A DNA stretch of 64,000 nucleotides from Verrucomicrobiota bacterium (GCA_018239895.1 JAFEGL010000003.1:225859-289858); one strand, 5' to 3'; positions 16,432 to 26,136 are shown, numbered from the stretch's first letter. Translations and numbers: made by a program. Notes: generated by a model not told the origin, from the sequence alone.

Positions 16432-17424
16432 ATGTCGGCTAACTCGCTTTTCTCTATTCCTCTCCGGTTAAGAAGAAACCGGAGAACTGAAGCCATCAGA
16501 AATATCGTTCAGGAAACCCGTCTTTCTCCCAGCGATCTTACGGCTCCTTTTTTTATCATTGAAGGATCGAAGAAACGGATCCCCATTCAAAGCATGCCTG
16601 GCGTCGAATGGATTTCTATTGACTGCCTACTTCAAGAAGCATCCTATCTGCATGAGAGAGGAGTGCAATCGATCTGTCTTTTTCCGGTGATCAATCCTAA
16701 GTTAAAAAGCAATTCCGCAGATGAAGCGTGGAATTCAAATGGGTTATTGCCGCAAGCTATCCGCTGTCTAAAAAGAGAAATTCCAACTCTCTGCGTCATC
16801 GCCGATGTCGCTTTAGATCCATTTACAATACATGGACACGACGGATTGGTCGATAGCGATGGTAAAATCTTAAATGATGAGACAATTGAATGCCTGATAC
16901 GTATGTCGCTTATGCAAGCTGAGGCTGGCGTCGATTTTGTCTCACCTAGCGACATGATGGACGGCAGAGTTCAACAAATACGAAATTCGCTCGACCGTGA
17001 AGGATGGATAAATACAGGCATCTTGTCATATAGCGCAAAATATGCGTCTTCTCTCTATTCACCCTTCAGAGAAGCCTTGAACGTCAATCTCCAATTTGGA
17101 GACAAGAAAACCTACCAAATGGACCCAGCAAACTCACGCGAAGCTCTTTTAGAGGCTAAACTGGATGAAGAAGAGGGAGCGGATATTTTGATGGTAAAGC
17201 CAGCGACATTTTATTTAGACGTGATCTCCAAACTAAGGGGACTCACGCAGCGGCCGATCGCAGCCTACCATGTAAGCGGTGAATATGCGATGGTAATGGC
17301 CGCCGGCCAGATGGGATATCTCGATCCAGACAAGGTATTTTATGAAGCGCTTCTCTCTATCAAAAGGGCGGGGGCTGACTTGATATTTACCTATGCAATC
17401 AAGAATGTTCTCGATCGAATGTAA
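16432..17424 (+). CDS. hemB: Delta-aminolevulinic acid dehydratase (porphobilinogen synthase)
   Basis: 330 residues, full length. The two active-site lysines are in ILSYSAKYASSLYSPF and DILMVKPATFYLD (Schiff-base Lys). The segment DVALDPFTIHGHDG lacks the cysteine cluster of zinc-dependent enzymes, so the Mg-dependent type is likely. HemB condenses two aminolevulinate molecules to porphobilinogen in haem synthesis. TGAGGAATT precedes the ATG. The gene ends in Met-stop, where ATGTAA is the first half of a 19-bp palindrome found elsewhere in the window. Confidence 0.96.
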   Translation: MSANSLFSIPLRLRRNRRTEAIRNIVQETRLSPSDLTAPFFIIEGSKKRIPIQSMPGVEWISIDCLLQEASYLHERGVQSICLFPVINPKLKSNSADEAWNSNGLLPQAIRCLKREIPTLCVIADVALDPFTIHGHDGLVDSDGKILNDETIECLIRMSLMQAEAGVDFVSPSDMMDGRVQQIRNSLDREGWINTGILSYSAKYASSLYSPFREALNVNLQFGDKKTYQMDPANSREALLEAKLDEEEGADILMVKPATFYLDVISKLRGLTQRPIAAYHVSGEYAMVMAAGQMGYLDPDKVFYEALLSIKRAGADLIFTYAIKNVLDRM

Positions 17425-17437
17425 AGCGGCTTTACAT
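17419..17437. repeat. 19-bp palindrome, copy 2 (hemB stop)
   Basis: ATGTAAAGCGGCTTTACAT. Its first six bases are the last codon and stop of hemB and its last base begins the stop codon of the convergent YjbH-like gene. It could act as a weak bidirectional hairpin, but no T-tract follows. Confidence 0.85.
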
Positions 17438-19632
17438 CAAAACGCTCCAGGCTTTCCATTAAATCTTTCCCAGAACAGGGTTGGATAAAGCTGTTTTCCT
17501 GTGGCGGCCCTAGCACCGCAATCTCGCAACCAAGCTGACATTGCATAACCGATTCGAGATCGACTAGATTTGTTTAGGAAAATATCGAGAGGCATGGTGA
17601 TGGAAAAGCCCTTGTCATAGTAACGGTGATTGTTGACCACATCTCCAGCGTTTGTGAGTGTGTACCAAAGACCAACCCGAAGACCACTCTCGAATGTCCG
17701 CCCTCCTTCGATTCGAATCCCCTTATCTCTTGCTAGAAACTGACCTGCGCTTATTTTGAAGTCTACGTTAAGTGGTTTGTATTGATAGTAGAATTCAGCA
17801 AAATATTGGAACCCGAAATAAGGAAAATATTCATATCCATTCGAGGTGAGCTTTCGAACTTTGTGCTGAAAGCCTATCCCAAAATATTCCCTCTTAAGAA
17901 GAGATGATACTTCGAATCCGAAAGCCCAATCGTTATTTACTGGATAAAACAAAGCTTCTGTTGATACTCCAGCATATGCCATTTCGAAATAACCCAAAGC
18001 TATTCTCGAAAACCATCCGTGGCCAATGTTCCAACTCTTTTGAATAAAAGCCTGTTCAAGATGGAATGAGTTTGCTTGATTGTATCGGATTGAATCCGTT
18101 CGAACATTGATGATTCTTGAGGGGTTTAAAACGTCTCTATCTTTCATCGATTGAGTGCTTGATAAAGCGGTGTAGGTTCCCCAAAGGCAGTAGTAAATTT
18201 CATCAAACAGATACCCTTCAGGACCAATTCCAAACCCAATTTCATACTTATATTTGCCGCTGCTGCTGCCGAAAAAGGATCTCAGCCATGGACGAAAAGT
18301 AAGAAGCCAAATAGGTTTGCGCCTCTTAAAAAGGAGAGTTCCTTCGTATTCTGAAGGTTTAGATGATGCTTCCCTCATAGGCGCTACCACTCTAAATTCA
18401 TCTTCTCCTAGTTTTCCTTCACGATATCTCCTTAGTTCTTCGAGTCGGAATCTATACTCTTGCTCAACTACTCCGTCGGCTTCAATCACAACCGTTACCG
18501 TTGCAATATTAGAAGGAGAGAGGTTAGATAAAACATTTTCGATTCGAGTTCTTACTTCTGCTTCCTCGCGATATCGGACATTGACAATCTTCATCCAAAG
18601 GCGATCGAACCCTTTTGCTTCCGGCACTAAATACAATGTGTAAAGATCGAATCCCTGCTCTTTAAAAGCATAGGCCAACTCTTGAGCCAATGCATTTTGA
18701 GATCTCAACAATCCTAACGGTTGAGTATCTATCGGAGCTTTATAGGGAGCTGGATCAAAGATTTTAGGGAAACACCCTTTCGTACTACCAAGATTATATC
18801 GGAGCGCTGCGCTTGCTGCCCAATTTTCACCTCGAATAGAGCTCACTGACAGGTGAATCAGGTCCCATAAGTCAAGTTGAGCCCCTCCATTGATCCTAGT
18901 TTTAAGAGACCGCCCTTTGTTGTGCTCTGATGGATGCCGTCGATAATTGTTCGCATCATATTCTGCAGCTAAGGTCAGCCCCTTCCAAAAATATTTTGAA
19001 TGGCGCAGCGGAGCCCAGGCTAGTCCTCCGAAAGCTCCCTTTATGCGGCCCCGCCCCCATCCAATTGTAGCCTCAAAGTTGTAAGGCAAAAATTGCTTCG
19101 TCGCAACAGCGTAAAAGGAATTAAAACGGCAACTTCCTAGAAAATCGTTCCATCCAACAGCTAAGTCGGGCAAAAAAGGAAATCCATCGCTTTCTCTCAA
19201 CAAAATAAATTTAATATTCGCAGCTCTTTCTGCGTCATCTCCAAAGCCTAAATGGCCAAAATTTCCCTCTGTAACCCCATGGAAAATCCAGTAATTTCCC
19301 GTTGTCTCAATGTGATCAAAAAACTGAAAGCCCAAATTGTATATTCGATAGGGAGGTAGATAGGAAAATCCGAAACCTAAGACCCCGGCATCATAAGTTC
19401 GAGCAGAAGGCATTGTAAAATACCCGCCCTGGAGCTGGTAGTTGATTAAAAGAGGCAGAGAGTCGTTGATCGCCCGATCGATCTCATGGACCATCTCTAA
19501 ATCTTTAAATAGCTGCGATGCAATAGGATTCAAACCTAAATCCTCCGCCATAAAAACTGGAGCGGGCATAAAACTGGCCAAGAACCTAAGATAAAAAGCT
19601 ATATGAAGGAAACAGGAAGTTCTAAAGGCCAT
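17437..19632 (-). CDS. YjbH-family outer-membrane beta-barrel protein
   Basis: 731 residues from the ATG at 19632, which gives a signal-like start MAFRTSCFLHIAFYLRFLASF; the frame is open to a GTG at 19671. The segment GGYFTMPSARTYDAGVLGFGFSYLPPYRIYNLGFQFFD (quoted in part) is the diagnostic N-terminal repeat of YjbH, an outer-membrane protein of exopolysaccharide export loci. Many alternating aromatic beta-strands follow (GFGIGPEGYLFDEIYYCLWG, YFGFQYFAEFYYQYK), and a middle domain (about 345-480) has alpha/beta character. It converges on hemB. No exopolysaccharide operon is adjacent, so its role could be glycan export or simply an outer-membrane protein. Confidence 0.75.
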   Translation of the reverse strand: MAFRTSCFLHIAFYLRFLASFMPAPVFMAEDLGLNPIASQLFKDLEMVHEIDRAINDSLPLLINYQLQGGYFTMPSARTYDAGVLGFGFSYLPPYRIYNLGFQFFDHIETTGNYWIFHGVTEGNFGHLGFGDDAERAANIKFILLRESDGFPFLPDLAVGWNDFLGSCRFNSFYAVATKQFLPYNFEATIGWGRGRIKGAFGGLAWAPLRHSKYFWKGLTLAAEYDANNYRRHPSEHNKGRSLKTRINGGAQLDLWDLIHLSVSSIRGENWAASAALRYNLGSTKGCFPKIFDPAPYKAPIDTQPLGLLRSQNALAQELAYAFKEQGFDLYTLYLVPEAKGFDRLWMKIVNVRYREEAEVRTRIENVLSNLSPSNIATVTVVIEADGVVEQEYRFRLEELRRYREGKLGEDEFRVVAPMREASSKPSEYEGTLLFKRRKPIWLLTFRPWLRSFFGSSSGKYKYEIGFGIGPEGYLFDEIYYCLWGTYTALSSTQSMKDRDVLNPSRIINVRTDSIRYNQANSFHLEQAFIQKSWNIGHGWFSRIALGYFEMAYAGVSTEALFYPVNNDWAFGFEVSSLLKREYFGIGFQHKVRKLTSNGYEYFPYFGFQYFAEFYYQYKPLNVDFKISAGQFLARDKGIRIEGGRTFESGLRVGLWYTLTNAGDVVNNHRYYDKGFSITMPLDIFLNKSSRSRIGYAMSAWLRDCGARAATGKQLYPTLFWERFNGKPGAF

Positions 19633-19756
19633 ATACTCATGGATTGAACTTTGAAAGGGTAGGTCTGGCACGGTTTTCTTTCAAGGAAGTTTTAGAAGAA
19701 ACCCTAGAGCTGAAGCACCGATTGGAAACACCTTTATTGATTCTTAAACTCTTAAA

Positions 19757-19785
19757 TTGAAGATTATTTCCTCTATTCCTATACT
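19757..19785 (+). promoter_or_regulatory. Putative promoter of greA
   Basis: TTGAAG (19757-19762), a 17-bp spacer and TATACT (19780-19785, 5/6 to the -10 consensus) lie 52 bp ahead of the greA ATG in the 204-bp divergent gap shared with the YjbH-like gene. Confidence 0.5.
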
Positions 19786-19836
19786 CGTCTCAAAGCTTCT
19801 ATTGGAATTTTTAAAAGCATTTTTTTGAGAAGGCAC

Positions 19837-22008
19837 ATGGCATACTTAAAAGATTTTCGTGAAAGAATACAAAATAATGACTATCCAGGGTTTCTAAAAA
19901 TCTGGGAAGAATATTGCTATGGTGATCAGCCAGACGGGGAAGAAATCGTAGCCGTCTTAGAAAGCGTGAAAGCTTCCGATCTCGCAAAACCGTTTGGTCT
20001 TCATGTGGAAAGGATCCTCCCTCTATGGCGCGAGCTCAAGGACCTAAAACATGCTCATAATGCCCTTCGATTGATTTTCGATTTACAAACAACTAATAGC
20101 GAGGAATTGGCGGACTTGGCCACTGAATATCTGAAAAACCGCCATCAAGACGATCCTCTTCTTCTAGAAAAATTTCGGTTAATAGGCCTTAGAAACCGCG
20201 AGCGATTCCAGTCGGCTATCAGAAACTATGAACTGCTCACGCATATGAAAAAGGGGAATTTCGTATTCCATACCGCAGGCTGGGGAACGGGCGAAATCAT
20301 CGATGTTTCCCTTGTACGGGAAGAGCTGACTCTCGAATTTGAGTATGTTGTCGGTCCCCAACATTTTAGCTTCGAAAAAGCATTTAAAACTCTTTTGCCC
20401 CTTCCTATCGACCATTTTTTCTCTCGCAGGTTCGGCAACCCAGATGAACTAGAAAAGGAAGCCCGAGAAAATCCTGGAGAAGTCATCCGGTTGTTATTGA
20501 GAGATTTAGGACCGAAAACTGCCGGAGAAGTAAAAGACGAGCTTTGCGATCTCGTGATCCCTGCGGAAGATTGGAATCGTTGGTGGCAAACAGCAAGAGC
20601 AAAAATCAAAAAAGATACTAAAATAGAATCGCCAAAGGATTTGAAAGATCCCTTTATCTTGCGCGCTGAGGAAGTTCCTCATGAAGTAGCTTTGCATAAG
20701 GCTCTTGAGACTAAACCTAGCGTCAATGCGACCATCCAAATGGTCTATACTTTCTTACGCGATTTCCCAGAAACCTTAAAGAACCCCGAATTTAAATCTT
20801 CCTTAGAGGTTCGTCTAAAGGACATCTTATCGCAAGAAGACTTGGCTGAAGGTCAAAAGCTTCAAGTCTTGTTTTTCATGGAAGATCTCAACGCTGCACA
20901 TGCGCTTCCTCAGATCATCGAGTTGATCAATCATATGCAACAGCTACCAGACATCGTCAGAAATATAGAAGTGATGGCGTTCCAAAAGAGAGTTTTGCAA
21001 CAGGTTCGAAAGAGCCGAAAAGATTGGTCGGAAATCTATCTCGATCTGATTTTTACCGTCGATCAAAACCTGTTGAGGGACTTTATCCTCAGCGAATTAG
21101 ATTTTAAAGATACCCGAGAACTTTTAAAACAGAAAATCAGCAGCTTGCTGATCCATCCGCTCTCCTATCCTGAAGTTTTCGTTTGGTATTTCCAAAAAAT
21201 TATAGATAAAAAATCTAAGCTGCCCTTTGCCGACGTCGAAGGGAGAAACGACTTTTTTGAGGGGCTTTTAATTTTATTGGATCATCTTGAACAAAAGCCT
21301 CAATATCGAGACCTATCGAAAAAGATCATCTCGATCCTTACGGCCGATCGATACAAAATTGTCCGTGAAATTATGCAGCAGTCGAGCATAGAAGAGGTGA
21401 AGGAGTATCTTCTCCTTGCAACAAAATGTGAAACGCTGACCGATCACGATATTAAAATTCTCCACTCTTTGGCAGAGGTTGTCTACCCGGCCCTCTCAAG
21501 ACTTCGAAAGGACAAAGACAGACCAGCTGCCGACGATCAAGTCATTTGGACAACTCAGGAAGGGTACCAAAAAATTCAACAGCGGATTCAGCAAATCGCA
21601 ACTATCGAGACAGTAAACAACGCAAAAGAAATTGAAGCAGCTAGAGCTCTCGGCGATCTACGTGAAAACGCAGAGTTCAAGGCCGCTCTTGAAAAGCGTG
21701 ACCGCCTCCAATCTGAGTTAAAGTTTCTGTCCGATCAAATTGCACGGGCAAGAATTTTGACCCCTGAAGATGTTTTATCAGATGAAGTTGGTGTTGGATC
21801 CATCGTACATTGCAAAGACTCAAAAGGCTCTCATCATAAATTTACGTTGCTAGGTCCCTGGGATGCCGATCCAGAAAGAAGCATTCTTTCCTTCCAATCT
21901 AAACTAGCCATGGCCATGAAAGGGAGAACCGTAAGCGAAAAGTTTGAGTTCCAAGGAGATCAATTTACTATCACTGACATAGACAATTATTTTGATCAGA
22001 AAAAATAG
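19837..22008 (+). CDS. greA: Transcription elongation factor GreA with large N-terminal extension (chlamydial form)
   Basis: 723 residues, against about 158 for ordinary GreA. The last 160 are GreA: the coiled coil with ALGDLRENAEFKAALEKRD (acidic tip Asp/Glu that stimulate RNA cleavage by RNA polymerase) and the FKBP-like domain VGVGSIVHCKDSKG...GRTVSEKFEF. The first 560 are a mostly helical region with no motif I recognise; Chlamydia GreA has the same kind of extension. The ATG at 19837 has GAGAAGG upstream; a TTG at 19825 is less likely. GreA rescues backtracked polymerase. It is followed by rdgB 22 bp later. Confidence 0.92.
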   Translation: MAYLKDFRERIQNNDYPGFLKIWEEYCYGDQPDGEEIVAVLESVKASDLAKPFGLHVERILPLWRELKDLKHAHNALRLIFDLQTTNSEELADLATEYLKNRHQDDPLLLEKFRLIGLRNRERFQSAIRNYELLTHMKKGNFVFHTAGWGTGEIIDVSLVREELTLEFEYVVGPQHFSFEKAFKTLLPLPIDHFFSRRFGNPDELEKEARENPGEVIRLLLRDLGPKTAGEVKDELCDLVIPAEDWNRWWQTARAKIKKDTKIESPKDLKDPFILRAEEVPHEVALHKALETKPSVNATIQMVYTFLRDFPETLKNPEFKSSLEVRLKDILSQEDLAEGQKLQVLFFMEDLNAAHALPQIIELINHMQQLPDIVRNIEVMAFQKRVLQQVRKSRKDWSEIYLDLIFTVDQNLLRDFILSELDFKDTRELLKQKISSLLIHPLSYPEVFVWYFQKIIDKKSKLPFADVEGRNDFFEGLLILLDHLEQKPQYRDLSKKIISILTADRYKIVREIMQQSSIEEVKEYLLLATKCETLTDHDIKILHSLAEVVYPALSRLRKDKDRPAADDQVIWTTQEGYQKIQQRIQQIATIETVNNAKEIEAARALGDLRENAEFKAALEKRDRLQSELKFLSDQIARARILTPEDVLSDEVGVGSIVHCKDSKGSHHKFTLLGPWDADPERSILSFQSKLAMAMKGRTVSEKFEFQGDQFTITDIDNYFDQKK

Positions 22009-22030
22009 ATCCTCTATCGTGAGGGAAGAT

Positions 22031-22663
22031 ATGCGAAATCATCCTCCCTCTTCAATTCAGTTAGTGGTTGCTAGCAGGAACATGCACAAAGTGCGTGAAT
22101 TCCGAGCTATGCTGAAGTCCTTACCCCAATTTGACATCTTGAGCCTTTGCGATTTTCCCAATTACGCACCCCCTCCAGAATCTGGAGCATCCTTTGAAGA
22201 AAACGCTGTTGTAAAGGCAACTCATGCATCTGTTTCTCTTAATCAATGGGTGATCGCTGATGACTCAGGTTTAGTTGTTCCAGCCTTAAATGGGGCGCCT
22301 GGCATTTTGTCTGCCCGTTTTGCTGGCCAAGATGCGACCGATTTCGATAACCGGGTAAAACTGTTAGAATCTATGCGTCATCTTCTAGATGACGATCGCC
22401 ACGCCTATTATGAATGTTGGATCGCGTTGGCTTCTCCCAGCGGGTTAAAAAAAAGCGCTAGAGGCACTTGCGAAGGTAAATTGCTTTCGATTGAACGGGG
22501 GGGCGGAGGCTTCGGATACGACTCTCTCTTTGTCAAGCATGAATACAATAAAACCTTTGCTGAACTTGGCGAATCGGTCAAAAATAGAGTGTCTCACCGA
22601 CGAAAGGCTTTTGATAAAATACTAACCTCTCTTGAATCGATCGAACTGATCCAAACAACCTGA
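22031..22663 (+). CDS. rdgB: XTP/dITP diphosphatase (RdgB/HAM1 family)
   Basis: 210 residues from the ATG at 22031 (GAGGGAAG upstream). VVASRNMHKVREFR, ESGASFEENAVVKA, VIADDSGLVVPALNGAPG, GGGGFGYDSLFV and SHRRKAF are the complete motif set of the HAM1 family. The enzyme hydrolyses ITP, dITP and XTP to monophosphates and keeps deaminated purines out of nucleic acids. It lies between greA and a NYN-domain protein on the same strand. Confidence 0.95.
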   Translation: MRNHPPSSIQLVVASRNMHKVREFRAMLKSLPQFDILSLCDFPNYAPPPESGASFEENAVVKATHASVSLNQWVIADDSGLVVPALNGAPGILSARFAGQDATDFDNRVKLLESMRHLLDDDRHAYYECWIALASPSGLKKSARGTCEGKLLSIERGGGGFGYDSLFVKHEYNKTFAELGESVKNRVSHRRKAFDKILTSLESIELIQTT

Positions 22664-22675
22664 AAGAGTTTTGGA

Positions 22676-23158
22676 TTGTCCTATTTTTACATCGATGGCT
22701 ATAACCTCATCTTCACCTTGACAGAGTCCAAACATTCCCTTTTTCATCAAAGAACTGGGATTATCCGATATTTACAGAAAGAATTCGCTCGACTCCATCT
22801 CAAAGGAATGATTGTATTCGATGGATCTCGCCGCCGCGACGAGGAGAGCGGCCTCTCCTACGCTAGCCCTTTAGATATTGCCTATGCTCCTTCAGGACAA
22901 AGCGCTGATGAATTTATTCTCGAAAAGTTGGAATGGGAAAAAAAGGCACATCATATCACAGTCGTATCCAACGATCGCGCTCTTGTACGGAATGCACGAT
23001 CTTTTGGAGCAAAAACACAGTCCAACGATGCATTTATCAAATATTTAAATGGCAAAACTAGCAAGAAATTGAGAAAGTCGATTGAACCTAAAGAGACGGC
23101 TCAAAATATGAAACGGCTCTTAAAAATATTTGAGGAACGGCTAGGAGAAGAGCAATAA
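22676..23158 (+). CDS. NYN-domain protein (YacP/Rae1-like predicted ribonuclease)
   Basis: 160 residues from a TTG start (MSYFYIDGYNLIF); no ATG fits. YIDGYNLI, MIVFDGSRR, YAPSGQSADEFILEKLE and ITVVSNDRALVRNARSFGA are the four acidic motifs of the NYN/YacP PIN-like fold. Relatives include Bacillus Rae1, a ribosome-associated endoribonuclease; a role in RNA processing is inferred from the family only. It follows rdgB by 12 bp and converges on dusB. Confidence 0.8.
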   Translation: MSYFYIDGYNLIFTLTESKHSLFHQRTGIIRYLQKEFARLHLKGMIVFDGSRRRDEESGLSYASPLDIAYAPSGQSADEFILEKLEWEKKAHHITVVSNDRALVRNARSFGAKTQSNDAFIKYLNGKTSKKLRKSIEPKETAQNMKRLLKIFEERLGEEQ

Positions 23159-23162
23159 GTTT

Positions 23163-24176
23163 TTATTCGCTTTCAGCAAAGGCAACTTCTTGAGATAAAC
23201 CGGCGGTTTCCCAAGGAAATTCCTGTAGATATTTGAATACCTCTGCTGTGGTCGCGGCTCGGTTGATTTGCATTCGAAGGCTTTTGACTCCCTCAAGTTT
23301 TTTCAAGTACCAGCAGCCCACTCTTCTCATGTCTAGAAGAGATTGCTTCTCAGCTTGATAACGGACGATCGCTTCAAAATGCTCGATGAGACATAACTTA
23401 TGATACTCAACAGATCTATCTAAAGCGCTCATTCCAGATAGATGCCTATGAATATCTTCAGCAATCCAAGGTTGCCCCATCGTTCCGCGTGCAACTAAAA
23501 CCCCATCGCATTTGGTATAAGAAAACATCCGAGCAGCGCTTTCAGCGTCAAAAATATCGCCATTTCCAATAACCAAAATCTTATCGGCAGCGGCTTTACA
23601 ATCGCGTATGTAATCCCAATTTGAAGGACCTTTGTATCCTTGAGCTCGTGTCCTTCCATGAACTGTGATAGCTTGGGCTCCTGACTGTTCAGCAATCCTT
23701 GTGATTTGGGCAGCGTTGATTGAATTTTCATCCCATCCGGCTCGAATTTTGACTGTCACAGGAATTCGGACCGCTGCAACGACCTCGGACAGGACCGTCC
23801 CTATAAGTTCAGGTGTACGCAACATTCCTGAACCGCTCCCATCTTTTGTAACTTTGTCGACAGGGCAGCCACAATTTAAATCGATTACATCAAATCCTAG
23901 ACTTTCAACAATGCGCGCAGCCTCAGCAGCCACTTTTGGCTTACTCCCGCAAATTTGAGCACCGATTGGGTGCATTCCTGGTTCATAATCGAGCAACCTG
24001 TACGTATGAGGGTCATGTCGGATCAATGCATCGATTTTTACCATTTCGCAATAGACAATGCCCGGTTCAAATTTTTTGGACATGTATCGATACGGCAAAT
24101 CGGAGCAACCAGCCAAAGGAGCATAAAGGATGTTACTGGGAAGTTCTAAGCTTCCAAGTTTAAGTCTTTTTTTCAT
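23163..24176 (-). CDS. dusB: tRNA-dihydrouridine synthase
   Basis: 337 residues. APLAGCSDLPYR (FMN phosphate contact), LNCGCPVDKVTKDGSGSGM with the catalytic Cys, VTVKIRAGWD, ITVHGRTRAQGYKGPSNWDYI and IGNGDIFDAESA are the Dus signature. The enzyme reduces uridine to dihydrouridine in tRNA D-loops with FMN and NADPH. Overall similarity is nearest DusB. It overlaps the upstream yggT stop (ATGA). C. trachomatis CT644 is the equivalent (from memory), at the head of the same conserved neighbourhood. Confidence 0.92.
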   Translation of the reverse strand: MKKRLKLGSLELPSNILYAPLAGCSDLPYRYMSKKFEPGIVYCEMVKIDALIRHDPHTYRLLDYEPGMHPIGAQICGSKPKVAAEAARIVESLGFDVIDLNCGCPVDKVTKDGSGSGMLRTPELIGTVLSEVVAAVRIPVTVKIRAGWDENSINAAQITRIAEQSGAQAITVHGRTRAQGYKGPSNWDYIRDCKAAADKILVIGNGDIFDAESAARMFSYTKCDGVLVARGTMGQPWIAEDIHRHLSGMSALDRSVEYHKLCLIEHFEAIVRYQAEKQSLLDMRRVGCWYLKKLEGVKSLRMQINRAATTAEVFKYLQEFPWETAGLSQEVAFAESE

Positions 24177-24433
24177 TTAAGAAGGCCCAATAGGAAAATT
24201 TCCAATATTCGCAAGGCAAAGAAGGCTAGCAGAGGACTGAGATCTAAAACACCGCCTAGAGGGGGGAGAATACGGCGAAAAATGTTTAAGAAAGGATCTG
24301 TGCAAAAAGCTACAAATTGGACCAATTTTAGATGATGCCAAGAAGGAAACCATGAAATCACGATTCGAATAAAAATGAGAACCGTATAGGTCAAAAAGAG
24401 AAGGTGGATGATTGATGCCAAGTAATTCTTCAT
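24173..24433 (-). CDS. YggT-family membrane protein
   Basis: 86 residues with two hydrophobic segments, SIIHLLFLTYTVLIFIRIVI and LSPLLAFFALRILEIFLLGLL. The segment VISWFPSWH...DPFLNIFRRILPPLGGVLDLSP is the YggT signature (DPxLxxxRrxxPxxxgxDxSP). The family is linked to osmotic tolerance and envelope organisation with no settled biochemistry. It is translationally coupled to dusB by ATGA. Confidence 0.88.
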   Translation of the reverse strand: MKNYLASIIHLLFLTYTVLIFIRIVISWFPSWHHLKLVQFVAFCTDPFLNIFRRILPPLGGVLDLSPLLAFFALRILEIFLLGLLK

Positions 24434-24561
24434 ACCTACGAGTTTACCTTTCTAGAGGAATTTTCGTCATGTCTTCAAAAATCTTAAAATCTTGATAGGA
24501 AATTTTTTACTCTTCTTACTAAAATTCCCTTTCCTCGAAGGAAAAGATATAGGTAGGTAGA

Positions 24562-26136
24562 ATGATTTATATTTCAGGGAACTCGTTCATGCATATTTTA
24601 GGAATCCACTGGGATCAGCCCCACTTTAGAGCAGCCCATGTCCGATCTAACCGTCAAGGCGCAGAAGTGATTTGCATGAACGATGTAAAGCAGCTTTACA
24701 ATACGAACTTCCGAGGAAAAATTGCCACGGGTCTCTCTGGTAAAGATTTATTGATTAAAAATTTATCCCTAAAAATAGGCAATCATCGTCACCTTGACCT
24801 AGAAGATGCCTTACGTTTCCGGTCTGAAACCTCTTCGTATCTTCCCATCTCTGAAGTGCTAGCAGTCTCTGTCCTCTACGAAAATAAAAAAAATCATACA
24901 ACCGATGTAACTTTTATCACAGCCCTACGGGAAATAATCAGAACCCATTTACAGCTTTATTCTACGCTAGATATCACCCCAGACAGGGTCAGCGCTGTTC
25001 CTCATGCATTATTGAGATACACTTTATGGAAAAATCCAGACCTAAAACATGCCTTTGTCGTTGATTTAGGCTCTAGCGAATGGACATGCATTTGGATTGA
25101 AAACGGGCGTCTCAAAAAATCCTTCTCGTTTTCTGGAGGAATTGAGGAGCTTTTAGGAGCTTTGTGGGAAGATCGAAAAAAAGTTTTGCTGCAAAAGGAA
25201 GTAGAGGGTGTAGGAAAACAAATCGATCTTCTCCAGCTGAAGTCCCATCTCAACCCCCATTTATCGGAAAAACTGCAAGAAAAGAGAAAAGAAGTTGCTA
25301 AAGCTATTTTTTCATTCGCAAGACAAACAGAGCCCTGTCCTGTTTTGTTTACTGGTCGAACCGACTCCTTCGTTCACATCCAAGAATATCTGATCGAAAG
25401 TTTTCAAGAGGTGATTTCAGATGAAAGGAAAATCTCGCCTCCTATTGAGGAGCATAAATATGCCATTAGCATTGGACTTGCTTTAGAAGAAACCATCCCA
25501 GATCGACAATCTGTTCAATTCCTAAGGGATGAATTTTTCCCTCGGAAAAACTGGATAAAGGCAGGACTTTTCTCTCTTTTCCTATTCACAATTTCGATGC
25601 TTTGCAGCGGCTCGATGCTTTTTTGGAATCAATATAGCTCTCAAAGAAGGGAACAACAAATCTCTTCATCGATAGAACAGCTCCTGAATCGTCATGACCC
25701 GTCTTTAAAAAGGGAGATCTTTCATGAGAGCTCAGACCCTCAACAAATTATAGAGAAATGGGTATCTGCTATCGAGAAAAACAATAAAGACGATCCGATC
25801 CTTTTGCCACCGCCGAGAGTTTCAGATGTATTGCATTGGATTGCTCATCATCCCTTGCTCGCAACTTTTAAGGGTTTAGGAGACCCCTTCGAATGGGATG
25901 AAATAAAATTTCATTTGATCAGTGCGCCAAAAATAGGATCAGGAGAAAAAACTTACAAAGCACAAGTAGAACTCGAATTCTCTATGAAAAATGCGATCAA
26001 TGCTCGAAAATTTCATGAAGCTCTTTTAAAAGGTGACGACTTGGTCGACCCAAAAGAAAAGATTGGATGGGAGGTTTTACCCAATGGGTATAAGGCTACC
26101 TTTATTTTAAAGCAGAGGAATCGCGATGTTTCTTGA
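24562..26136 (+). CDS. Conserved chlamydial protein resembling PilM/GspL (actin-like cytoplasmic part, one membrane span, periplasmic domain)
   Basis: 524 residues. Residues 1-320 look like an actin-fold ATPase of the PilM/GspL type: GIHWDQPHFRAAHVR at the start, HAFVVDLGSSEWTCIWIENGRLKKSFSFSGGIEEL (about 155-190, quoted in part) and a late PVLFTGRTDSF. One transmembrane segment follows (about 333-355, AGLFSLFLFTISMLCSGSMLFW), then a coiled-coil-prone stretch and a 130-residue domain ending in beta-strands, like the ferredoxin fold of PilN/GspL. AGGTAGG precedes the ATG. The next gene resembles GspM/PilO in layout. Position between dusB and the MORN lipoprotein matches C. trachomatis CT645-CT647 (memory). 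Function unproven. Confidence 0.55.
   Translation: MIYISGNSFMHILGIHWDQPHFRAAHVRSNRQGAEVICMNDVKQLYNTNFRGKIATGLSGKDLLIKNLSLKIGNHRHLDLEDALRFRSETSSYLPISEVLAVSVLYENKKNHTTDVTFITALREIIRTHLQLYSTLDITPDRVSAVPHALLRYTLWKNPDLKHAFVVDLGSSEWTCIWIENGRLKKSFSFSGGIEELLGALWEDRKKVLLQKEVEGVGKQIDLLQLKSHLNPHLSEKLQEKRKEVAKAIFSFARQTEPCPVLFTGRTDSFVHIQEYLIESFQEVISDERKISPPIEEHKYAISIGLALEETIPDRQSVQFLRDEFFPRKNWIKAGLFSLFLFTISMLCSGSMLFWNQYSSQRREQQISSSIEQLLNRHDPSLKREIFHESSDPQQIIEKWVSAIEKNNKDDPILLPPPRVSDVLHWIAHHPLLATFKGLGDPFEWDEIKFHLISAPKIGSGEKTYKAQVELEFSMKNAINARKFHEALLKGDDLVDPKEKIGWEVLPNGYKATFILKQRNRDVS
24683..24701. repeat. 19-bp palindrome, variant copy 3 (inside PilM/GspL-like gene)
   Basis: ATGTAAAGCAGCTTTACAA: the same arms with A at the centre and one mismatch at the end. 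It is read as DVKQLYN, a different frame from copies 1 and 4. Confidence 0.7.

Noticed and set aside
17437..17475. Terminator for hemB
   Set aside because: The 19-bp palindrome could fold, but no T-run follows and identical copies lie inside genes, so terminator is not its general role.
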